From assembly GCF_910592395.1 (NCBI RefSeq), contig NC_088318.1, positions 9,240,349-9,304,348 on the forward strand: a stretch of 64,000 bases of DNA. Direction: 5' to 3'. Positions 35,501 to 47,500 of the stretch are shown in pieces. The DNA comes from Lineus longissimus (lineage: Eukaryota > Nemertea > Pilidiophora > Heteronemertea > Lineidae). Under the pieces are notes generated by a model. The model did not search any database and was not told the origin of the DNA. It was given only the letters and a program-made list of their open reading frames with translations. The translations under genes were made by a program, and so were the position numbers. The number at the start of each line of letters is the position of its first letter. Position 1 is the first letter of the stretch.

Positions 35501-38500
35501 GTCTATACTTAAATGCCGCCAACTAATAGTGCAGCGTTAATGCGGACAATTACAGTCGTGAGCTGTTCTTACTTGAGATGAGAGATCTCCTCTTTGCTCA
35601 CACTCAGTTGTTCATTGAGAGACATGTCTAGGAGGCTGATCTGGGAGTCCATCAAACTTGCCACTGACACATTCAACAGCTTGTTACTTCCAACATCAAG
35701 CACCTGAAAAGTGGATTGATAAATGAAATACAAACCCTGGTAAACAGAGACCGGAATTCAAAAGGGCTTTATCTTAAATGTGCATTGTACATGTAAGGTA
35801 AAATAGGGTGTTTGTATCCCCGGTGTAAAAGTAACCCACGACCTACCTAGCTGGAGTCCGCCGGACTCTAACTCCTGGGAATCTAAGTCCTACGGTCCTG
35901 GACGGCTAGGAGCTGGAGTCCTAGGACTTAGGTTACTAGCAACCAATGTCCTTGGACCGTGACTCCTTAGGAATGTAGGTCCAAAATCTAGTAATCTCCG
36001 TCCTAGGTGGACTTCCATTACTAGAACAAACTAGTATTCCAAGTCCTATGCAAAACTACAGTAGATTTTCAAGGAAGATACATTACTCTACTCAAAGTGC
36101 CTGCACCTAATTTTCATTCGCAGTGAGGTGTTGCAGCTTACCGATTTTCTATGGCAATGGCTTTTACAATTTCATTCGCCTTGTACTGTACATGTACATG
36201 TATGTACATAAAGAAATCAACAAGTCATTCTGTTTAACCAGATTCTGTATTTAATGCAAGTATTCACAAGGGTTGACATAAATACTAGTATCATACCCTG
36301 CTCTTGAATTGGGCTCTCAAATCACTCTGTTTTTAACCAGAATTGATACATATTGTGGTATTGATAATGTGTTGACAGTGACATGAAGACTGGAACGTAG
36401 TTTATTTCTTTTCATTCTCAGACGGCCCCTCATGCCATATCTTTAAGTTCGCCCCGTTTATTGAGGATTTCAAGTGGATACCATCCTCGTTCCTTAACAA
36501 GTATCCCCCTCTCTTGGTCTTGCTCCTTATGACATACGGGCCCAGCCAAGGTAACGCAGATTTTCCCCCTTTTCGATCCGATCGTACCAAATTTTTCTTC
36601 AGGACCTTGGTTCCAACGGGGATATCCTGCAACAAAAAGAAATATGAAGTTTGAGAACAGAAGTTTGAGAACAGAAGTTTGCAATACATGTAAGGTGCCA
36701 CTTGCCTTAGACAATAGCTTCTTTGCAACATTTCCCTTCTTCAGATCAGTGACGTCATCTTCGCATGGTCAAATGAAGCAACATTTTCATGAATAATACA
36801 TGAAAGCGTTTTGTCTAACACTCACGTTTTGAGAGATCCTCCTCTTGTTGTAATGCGTTTCTTCCTCCTCTTGTTGTAATGCGTTTCTTGTCGCCCCTGG
36901 GCCTTCTCGATGTTTTTAAGCACTTTCTGCCCTATAGACTCTCGCATTCTAGTAACTCTCTTATTGACCTCTGCATGTTGTTCACTCCCACTTGGTCGGG
37001 GTTCGTCTGCTTCGGCGTTTCCCTCAGGTTCATCCACATCTTCAGGAAGAATGGGTTCCCTAAAATGAATAATGATTGAACTTGCGCGACACATAATAAG
37101 AGTGATTCAAGGATATTGTAACCACTTATAGCTACACACGCAGCAATATTGATAACCAGTTAGTACTTGGAAACTGGTAAGTACATGTCAGAACGAATCA
37201 CTTACTTATTATCAATCTAAGCTGAATTTAAGACTTATTTGGTGTCAAAAGTTTGGGTCAATTTTCCTTTCCTTTTAGACAACAGAAGACCAATAATTAC
37301 CTGCCATACATGAGGAAAAAGGGAGAAAATCCCGTTGAGGCGTGCTTTGAGGTGTTGTACGCGAACACGACTTGAGGCAATTGGTTCTCCCAGTCATCAC
37401 CTGGCTCCATCTTTAGTAGCATTGCTTCCAATGTCTGATTGAAACGTTCTGGAGAAAAAAATATAACAAATGAAGCGAAATTAATTTACGTATAAAACAG
37501 AATTAGAATATGTGGCCTTGTAATGTATTGTATGCATTTATATAGCGCTAACAAGTTAACCTGCTCAAGTCCTTTACTTACCAGTTAATCCATTCGACTG
37601 AGGGTGGTAAGCCGTGGTTCGGTGGTGCGATATTTCTAAAGCAGTCACTATGTCCTTCACAATCTCGTTGTTGAATTCCCGCCCTTGATCGGAGATCAAA
37701 ACCCTTGCGAAACCAAAACTGAAATAAAGAATACGAATACGGAATTATGTTTTTTGTGCGTATGTCTATTGATGAACAGTCCTGTCCCTGAGTAAGGCAT
37801 GATGGGTTATACTTACATGTAGCTGCCAAAGTAGCGCTAATTTGACTATCGCCTATGTCTTAAGTTATAGTAATGTCTTATGCCTATGTCCTATCAACAT
37901 GATCAAGGAGAAAGGAAAATTATTTATTTGTCTGATTTCATTCTCTATTCATTGTTCAAATTTAGTCTATAAAACTTACCACAAGAATGACTTGAAAAGC
38001 ACCTTCGCAACACCTTCTGCATGTTTTGACGGTAGTGGGTTCGCCTGGGCCCACTTGGAGAAGTAACAGGTCGTCGTGCATATGTATTTATTGCCATTCC
38101 TTGACTCTTCTAGAGGCCCGATAAGATCGATACCAATCTGAAATCACAAAAAGGGGACAAAACGAAAGTAGAGTTAGAACGCAGATAATCAATTGTAGCG
38201 TCTTGCCCAGTAGGACACCACGGCATTACGAGATATTACATTGTATTCAAATGCAAGATACTATCGCTATTTATATGAGCATACTGCAGTTAGTTATAAA
38301 CAATGAAGAGTGTAAACTCACCGTTCTATAGCATTGCGCTTTAGCGACAGGGATCGGGTGAAGAGGCGGGGCGACCATATTCATTTTGCGGTTTACCAGC
38401 TGGCATCTTGGGCATTTCTTCAGAAAGGCATTAACGTCGGCTACAAGGTTTTGCCACCAATAGCGCTTTTCAACTTTGTCCAAGGTTTTATCCCTTCCTA

Positions 38501-41500
38501 AATGCCCACCTGAAATGTTGGAATGGTAGTTGAAAAGAGGAAAGATTTTCGGTACCACGATCATTTCACCACAGTTGCCTTCAAATTAAAATTCGCTTAT
38601 TTGATATAAGTGTTCAAGTGTATCCTTAGAACAGTAAGCACATCAGTAAACACTACGCATAAATTAACCATCCATCGCTTACCTAAGGCCGACGAATGGA
38701 GATTCGCAAGCGCGTCATCGATCTGTTTTGGCGTCATAAGGACCTTGCGCCAAGGACTTTCGTGTAATTCCCCATCTTGGTCAGCATCATCGTAAGTGCC
38801 TGGGACGTCGTTTATCTTCTTTTTCAGTCGCCGATACATGAGTTCACCGCGTTCAAGCTGTAAAAAGACGTATGCTGGTGTTAACAGTGAAAGCATTCAT
38901 GGTTGTTGCTTCCCAGTCTAGTTTTTTTTTAGAAATTTGACATTTTTTTGCTTGCAACAAAATTGCCTGTTTGGGATGAACACTGTAGTCGTGCGTACAT
39001 GCATTAAAATGTATTGAAATCTAGATCAGCAACACCGAATTTGTTGCACATATTTGTCGAAAAAGTGTACCATTAGATTTCGCGCTGGAGAGGAAAACGC
39101 CTATGCTATGGCATGGGGTCTATATATTGATTGAATTTGAAACATCATAACCAAAATCCTACGCAGCGCATCAATAGCTTTCTCAAAAATAAGCTTCCTC
39201 CAGTCATCCGGACCTATTTTCCTAGGAAAAAAAGTCCCCAAGACCTCCTTTCCTAGGAATCTAACTCCCCCCGGACCTTCTTTTCTAGGAATCCAAGTCC
39301 CAAGACCTGCTTTACCAGGACGTCCCCCAGACCAGCTTTCCTCGGAATCCAAGTCCCCAAGACCTGCTTTCCTCGGAATCCAAGTCCCCCAGACCAGCTT
39401 TCCTTGGAATCGAAGTCCTCAGATCTGCTTTCCTAGGAATCCAAGTCCAAACTTACCTTAAAATTGTTCTTTGCTGCTCGGCGGATGGACCGCTTCCTCG
39501 AAAGACTGCAACGAGCTGGATAGGCATGGTCTTGTAAATAGCGAAAAATAATGTGCGGGTCATGAGGTGTTCTTTCGGTTGACATCTCGGCAGGAATGAA
39601 GGCCAATACAAGTTTCCACTTGCGTTTTATAGGCCTAGGCTACACTGATGATCATGATTGAATGTTGAGTCACTCGAATGATTGTAATCGATTATGCAAG
39701 ATGTAATGAATAGAAATAAACAAAAAAAGAATCGACCGAGCGGGACTCGAACCAGCGGTTTCTGCTTACTAGGCAGGGACCATGACCACTACACTATGGG
39801 GGATTGGCTGTCAGACATCCCAAAACTTTAAATATTTGAACGCATGTTCTATTATATACCGTAGTACATGCGTATGTAATTTAAGTGGGTACGGACATTG
39901 GTTACGGGGACCTCAATTTCTGTCACTGTTGTAAAAGAAATCTAAGTCCCCCAGTAATCAAAGTCCTACCTTCCTTTTATATATATAGGAATCGTAGCCC
40001 AGGAAGGGAAGTCCGGTTAGGACAACCGTTCCCAAGGAATGGGGGCCCGTAGGGCCCCCATTCCTTGGGAACCAAGGTCCGTAGGACCTTGGTTCCCATT
40101 CCTTGGGAACCAAGGTCCGTAGGACCTTGGTTCCGGGCGGACTTGCATTTCTTTTACACCGGTCTAATTGTAGCCCCTGGCAATGTTTTTGATTCATATT
40201 CCTGTAACCATTATCATTATTATCATTATTATATTGGCTACAATTCATATAGCGCTTTATGTAAAACAACTTCTAGGTTTTTTACATTTAATTAAAATAC
40301 AATAATACGACAATTTTGCTATGACCAGTAAGAAAATAAGGCCGATAAGGCAATAAGAAATAAAACTGAGACTATAGGACATTAGCTAAGACAATTAGGG
40401 ATAAGACGACTATAAAACGTTCTCGAGTGCATTGTCACCGAAGAAGTGCTTCCTAAAAAGATACGTTTTTAAGTGTGACTTGAAGGTTTTGATGTTAGCT
40501 ATGGATTTTAAAATATCTGGTAATTGGTTCCGAAGTTTTGGCCACGCCACAGAAAAGCTAGAAGATCCAATCGCCCTGCCAGTGCGGACCTCCCGGCATA
40601 GACTTTTATCACTAGATCTGAGAGCGCGGGCCCGAGTATAAGCCGATACACAGTCTGCGCAGTAATGCGGAGCAGTTCCCGAAAGGCTTTTGAAGACCAT
40701 GACGTTGATTTTATACTCCATGCGCGCCCTCAGAGGTAGCCAGTGGAGGTCACGAAGCACAGGGATGATATGGTCTCTTCTAGCCACCCTCGTGACGAGA
40801 CGTCACCATGGATGGAATTAGTCAGCCAACCAAAGCATGGATATGAAAGAGGTGACTCTTGAGTATCTCCCCATAACTATTTTTGGATTATGCAAAATGT
40901 TATGTAAGAGCTTTGGCTATAAGAATTAAACAAATCACACACATGCACAAAAAAAGTTTGGATTCAACATTTTGCAGTTATAAATTTTCACATTTCTAGA
41001 GCATTGATAAATTTGAAACTTGGTTCAGGTGATCATTATTGAGTGTAGAGAATGTTGTATGCGGCATTTGATGTCATCATTAAAAATGAATTTTTCAGAG
41101 ACACTTTTCTGACCAAGGTACCCTCAGGGTATGTGTTGCCCGTTGGTTCGGGGTATTTGTAGCCCCTATCAATAGTTCGATATATCCTGTCATAAATCAT
41201 GAAGATGCTAGGTTTCTTCATTCTTATACCTGAACTATATTATTTGATCATAAATCTATCTGATTTAGATACAATGCTAACCCTATGTACCAAACATGAT
41301 ACATTTGAGGTTTTATACTAGTTCATCTAACATTATTTCAAAATAAAATATTTTCAAAGTTACTGATGTCTCTAGTTAAAGACACAGCATTGACTAGATA
41401 GCAGCATTTCTCATGGTACATTGCATTACCATTAAGTTATGCCAGCTATAGTTGGGTTAACACATGACCCATACTTGAAACTACAGATTTTAATGGCGCA

Positions 41501-44500
41501 CAACAAGACCGTCAGTCAATTCAGAATATCACAAGCTGTTGTACTGTCTGACACAAGGTGTAATTTATAACAGAGGTGGTGAATAGAACTTTGTGTTTAA
41601 CACCAGTTTAAAATCAGTCTGATTTGCGACGATATTGCTTGAGTTGTTGGTGTGTGATTGCATCGAACATCACTTATGTGTTCAATAAATACGTTTGTGT
41701 ATGTTTTGATACCAGCAAAACCTCGTCGTCAACATAGATTGGAATAATATTGAAAGTTTTATTCCCATTGAAAATTATAAACCTGTGAAAAAAATGTTTT
41801 CATACGTAAAAAAACATGAAATTTGTAACTTTATCAGGGGCTACAATTACCCCAAGGCCATGGGGCATTTGTAGCCCCTGACCACAAGTCTCGTACTTTA
41901 CTCCATTTTACCTTATTTATATATACATAGAATCGCGTACAAAACTAAGAACAGTTTGTTGATAATGCTATCACCATATTGAGGATGAAATAGCATTGTG
42001 ATGATGCAAAGAAAAACAGTACTCATACGTTACCTTTAACGACTTGGATGTTGAAAAGTTCGGCAAAGTACGGAGTCGGTTTGAATGAGCCCTAAGCACT
42101 GAGAGGTTGGCAAAGGTAGCCAAGCATTCAGGAATGGTCTCCAAACTGTTACCGGACAGATTCAACTCGTTCAGCATTTCTAGCCTGGACATGAGGCTAA
42201 AAATAGAAGAAGATTGAATTATTCCTAAGAACATACTCCTATTTATGGTAGTTGATAAAGCTTGGAATCAGTGAAACCTTGGAACCAGTGATAAACCTTG
42301 GAATCAGTCCTAAAAATGCATAAAAACATGAAATAATGCCATTCGAACCTAACGTGGTTACGAATCAACATTTGGAGCTTATTCTTACATGATCAGATCG
42401 GAATTTTATGGTAATTTAGAAATCTGTCGCATATCCGATTCAATAGTCTATATTTTAGAACAACCCAGTTGTACCTCGCCTCCAGTGTACAGTACTGATC
42501 TCCCAAATATGGGAAGACACGCCCACCACACACCCATAATATGGACCAATAGCGCTCCTCTTATAAATACGCCACCACCACGCGGGGCCTATTTGAACTA
42601 CGGATCGGTCTGTTCATACAGGGTGATACAGAGAAAATTGGGGGCCTGCCATGCATTATGCATGGATAAGGTTGACGACTATGTCTAGGCCTAATTGTCT
42701 ATGATTGACTGATATTTTATAACAAACGATGAATAAAAGAAGCCTAGTCATGTATGTTTATTACCGAAGTTTGCGGATGAAAATTTCCTTCGCCGTGAGC
42801 GATTTCTTACATCTTCCAGTACGCATCGAGGGATGCAGAGATCTTTGTGACGTCACCAGTTCTAAGCGGTTTTTTTTTATTCACGTGTGTGTTTGTCCTA
42901 TGATCTCGTGCATCTAGTACCGAGCATAATACTTTATCGTCTATGGAATACAAAACAATCATAAAAACTAATTTTTGCTTCCATTGAAGAGAAATAAAAT
43001 ATTTTAACGACCACAGCGCATTGCCAATTGATGACGTCATCCTCCACATTAAAAATGTTGGCTTCTGAACTAACTGGCAAGTTGCTATCGATAAAGTCAG
43101 CTGGGACGAGACTGTCAGTTGGGAGGGTATAAATCGTGGAAGGAACGCACCCGATTTCCCGCGCTATTTGCACAGTGATTCCACGGTTTACATTGAATAT
43201 TCCAAGGTTTATCAGTGTTTCCAAGGTTTCACTAATTCCATACTTTATCAACTACCCCTATTTATAGTAGCCACGGCCACTGGCAAAATTATAGCTGAAT
43301 CGCTCTACAAACGAGCGGTTTCTATTGTGCGAACTACAATGCAACCGTTACGACACGACGATTGAAATTGGGAAGGGGCTGCCGATTGTTTTTGAGGTAT
43401 TTGTAGTATCACCAAACGTCACAAGAGCGGAGCTGAAATAGGCCGAAACTGCGCCTCGCCGCTGTTTTTAGGCAAAAGGACTGCTCAACCCGAGCGGTTT
43501 TTGGTGAGACAGGCACTACTGACACATGAGGTATCCATTTCTATTCTAAAATACCTCAAACTATCATCAAAATGTGATTTTGACTGCTTTTTGACAGCTA
43601 CCTTATTTTGCACTAACCTCGGCTGTTCTGCTTTTATATACTCTAGGGTCGGCTCTGAACCACCATGCCAGCAAAAATTATAAACCTGCCAACATTATAT
43701 TCATTCATGAACTCTTTTGTGTCATAGGAACCAACCAAAGGCAACACTCTGCATTTGCAGGGCTATTGTGTCTTGGTCTGGGAAGCCATGTCACTCACAT
43801 CAGTACCAAGGCCTTATTTGTTCAATGAAAAACGACAACGGGTTTTATTAATCAGAATTGTAGGTAGTAACGTATTGCACGACAGGTAAGGGATGAATAC
43901 AAAGGGCCCTTTTTAAACATTCACTTGGTCATTGAAATGTATTCGTTCTGAAAGGACGAGACAAGAAGGTGTGCGTAACCACCATCGACAAGGTCTGTGA
44001 TTTCATAATAATCAACAACGTGGCTTGTCATTCGATCAGAGAATCCCCACACTCGTGAACTCAAGCCAATCAATGGCTACGGTGAACCTAACAAAATAAT
44101 TGCCATATCACTCTTATGAATGAATATAATATGGGCAGGTTCGCTAGTTTATGCTGGCATGGTGGTTTAGAGCCGAGCCTAGAGTATTATACACTGTCAA
44201 CAGAAATACACTGTAACCAAGGTATTTCAGAATAAAATCGCAATCAATCGTCGTGTTGTCATGGCCCACGTTAAAGGTCGCATGATATAAAAAGCTCGTT
44301 TGCGGAGTATTCAAGCCAGTTCGAGTTGTGCAGCGCAGTTTTGTATATCAGGGAAGCGGCTCCCAGTTTCAGCCAAGCTGAGCGCATAATCAGCTTTAAT
44401 CAGTTCTCCTACATCGTGTTAGATTGGCAATTCAAAGACAATTATTTTGGGAAAATGACTGCCACAAACGTAGTCGCTATAGACTTACAGAGGTGAAATT

Positions 44501-47500
44501 TTTGCGATCGCTTCTCTACTCTTCTACGTTTAATCAGAGAAAGACTATTATGATGTGTTCGCTTTTGTACATTCAACACAGCCAGTTGCTTTCTTTGCTA
44601 CTTACGTTTCGTTGACTTCATACAGGTTATTGTAAGCGAGATGAAGCACCTTTAGTCTGGGGTACTGACATATAGTGTTCATGACATCATCTTGGAGGAG
44701 ATTGTGAGATAGATAGAGTTCCTGGAACTTGTTTAGATCCTCGGTGGAATGAGGAGAGGGCAGGCTAACGAGTCGGTTGTGACTTGCATTGAAGATTCTT
44801 AGTCTGTGGATGAAAAATTCACAATATAAGAGAAAGGTAGTGCTTTTATCTATTACTGCTTTCAACCTGTCCCCCTCCAGAATGATAAAAAGATACGATC
44901 AACGTCATATTTTTAAGAATGACGTTCATCATGTTTGGTGTTTGCTCATCGAGAGGCAAGATGGATGAACAGAAGATGACTGCAAACGAAAGATTCACAT
45001 CCAACAACAGGCTATCTGACCTCAGACTAATCTTAAGTAGTGCGCCCCCACAAGTTTTCTAGGCGTTTTACATCTGATATACAATGCAGTTTTGCATTCA
45101 TTGCTGCATTCATCACAGGCCATAACCTTTGTGATGATCTGAAAAGATGACATAGATAATATGAACTTTCGGATTTTTCATAAGTAACTGTCACTGTCCA
45201 TTCACGCAAAAACCACGTATACTGGGCTGATTTCTTCAATAAGTCAAATGTTCTCAAATCAAATTTTGGGACTCAAGAAGACCATCACATTTCAGTAACC
45301 TTGGTATAAATTAAATGTTTGCATGGAATCGGGTACATTGGCGTAGTGCATTGAATCTGTACTGCTTATTTTTAGATGCAGTTTTTGAATTGTTTAGGTT
45401 ATTTTCTTTGGTGTATATCTTCCATTATGCTAAGATCTAAAAAATATCCATTAAAACGAAAATCGTCAAAGGGGAGCTGAGTGATCTTATGTGCGCCAAA
45501 GTTTTGTATCGAAACGGACATTTTGTTTTGTTTGTTTGTTTGATTGTCAATGCCAAGCGAACGTACTATCATAAACTGGCCACTTGCGACAATAGAAACA
45601 TGTTCCGCACTGTGAATGGGCTCCTATGTACAGGCACTGATCGGCCGCTTCAAACATGCGATGATGAGTTGCAGCTTGCAAATGATTTTGCAGTCTTCTT
45701 TGAGGGGAAGATACTGAAGATTCGCAAGGGGTTCCCGACCCCGCACAAAGACACAGCAAAGCCTCCAGAACAAACGCTTCCCTCCTTCCAAACAGTAACC
45801 GAGGAAGAGCTACTGAAGCTCATCCGGAGCCGCCCATCAAAATCCTGTGCACTGGACCCCATTCCAACTATACTTCTCAAAGACCCTCTGGTTCTGGGTG
45901 CCACCTTAAACCTTCTCATGAAATGTGTAAATGAGTCGATTGCATCAGGAATTGTACCGGACTGTTTGAAGACAAGTCTGGTTACCCCCCTTCTCAAGAA
46001 GCCTAGTCACGACCGGGACGTACTAAGGAACTATCGTCCGGTCTCGAATCTTCCCTTCATTGGGAAGGTTATTGAGAAGGTCATCGCCCAGCAGCTGGTA
46101 CGTTTCCTAAATGCAAGTGACTCGGTCGACCCCCTCCAGTCGGCATATAGAGCTGGTCATAGTACGGAGACCACTCTCCTGAAGATAAAGGCTGACATCG
46201 ACAGGGCCCTGGATTCTGGCCGTGGGGTCATACTGATACTGCCTGACATGTCCGCCGCCTTTGACACCATTGACCATGGGGTCTTGTTTTCAAGACTTCG
46301 CGGTCTTGGTGTCACTGGTAAGGCCCACGAGTGGTGCGAGTCTTATCTTTCGCTACGCACACAGACTGTTGTCATCAATGGCAAGAAGTCTGCCGCCAAA
46401 CCCCTCGTCTACGGCGTGCCACAGGGTTCAGTTCTAGGCCCTCTCTTATTTTCCCTCTATATCCAGCCACTCGGTGCAGTCATAGAAAGACATGACATGA
46501 TGCGACACGGCTTCGCCGATGATGTACAACTGTACACAACGTTTGAGACCTCACAGACAGGGCTGCTGGCGGCCATATCTAAGGCCGAGGACTGCGTGCG
46601 TGATGTAAGGGAGTGGCTTGCACCCAACCATCTAAAGGGCAATGATGAGAAAACAGAATTCATAATCATTGCTTCTAAACAAAGGACGTCGAAGTTGCAG
46701 CCACTCCCTACCATCCAGATTGGTGCTGCCTCGGTTCAAGCCTCTAGCCAGGTGAGAAACCTGGGGGCTCAATTTGATACACACCTTAGCATGTCTCCAC
46801 AGGTATCCAGCGTTGTCAAATCAGTCTATTTCCAGATTTCTAGGTTGGCAAAAGTTCGAAGGTTCTTAACTTACAAAACATGTGCCCGTGTGATTAACGC
46901 ACTTATTACCACTCGCTTAGATTTTCAAAACTCCCTTCTCCTGGCTTTGCCTGACTGCGAGATCTCTCGCCTGCAGAGGGCTCAGAACTCTGCTGCGAGA
47001 CTTCTCACAGGTACCCGGAGGAGAGAGCACATAACTCCTGTTTTAAAAACATTGCACTGGCTGCCTGTGAGGCAGCGCATCCATTACAAACACCTACTGG
47101 TGGCACATAATGCCCTGCATAAGGAAACCAGTCCGTCATATTTACAGGTGTTCCTCAGTCTGCGGGCTTACTCCCGCGGTCTTCGGTCGACCACGGACCC
47201 CTGGCTCCTTGCCATTCCTCATACCAAAGTGCAATATGGTCTCCGATCTCTGTGGGCGGTGGTCCCCATACTGTGGAACTCCCTGCCGGAAGAAATGCGC
47301 TGCCTCACAGAGACACCCATTTTTAAGAAAAAACTGAAAACACCTCTTTTTATAAATACGTGTATTTTTGATTAGTCTCTTTTATCTCCGTGTCTATATT
47401 TTATGTACAGTGCATAGAAAATGTATTTTCATTAATGTTGCACTTTTAATTCAATAAATTATTATTATTATTATTATTATTTCAAATATCGCGATTGGTT

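Larger units (their letters stand above)
35824..40158. mobile_element. Ginger-type DNA transposon, complete, CCGG target duplication
   Basis: CCGG lies directly outside both ends (35820-35823, 40159-40162). The inverted tips read TGTAAAAGTAA and TGTAAAAGAAA (other strand). Inside, on the minus strand, is an eight-exon integrase-like transposase. Both ends are rich in TCCTAGGAATCCAAGTCC-type repeats. Ginger elements are known cut-and-paste transposons with a gypsy-related integrase; there is no LTR, protease or reverse transcriptase here. Length 4335 bp. Confidence 0.88.
35794..41915. repeat. Old repeat family, copy 2 (interrupted by the Ginger-type element and a LINE fragment)
   Basis: It starts TAAGGTAAAATAGGG and ends CCATTTTACCTTA. 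Pieces 35794-35823, 40159-40206 and ~40806-41915 align, inverted, with copy 1. The site at about 41236 (AACTATATTATTTG) is the uninterrupted counterpart of the TA where pogo-type element 1 sits in copy 1. Confidence 0.75.

Noticed and set aside
36402-39585. Gypsy-type LTR retrotransposon or endogenous retrovirus
   Set aside because: Only integrase-type domains are present, split by eight spliced exons; no LTR, gag, protease or reverse transcriptase, and the element has short inverted ends with CCGG duplications.
39929-40158. A separate 230-bp MITE beginning TTGTAAAAGAAATCTAAG
   Set aside because: The sequence repeats the Ginger-type tip, but its left flank (CTGT) does not match the CCGG on the right, so an independent insertion is not supported.
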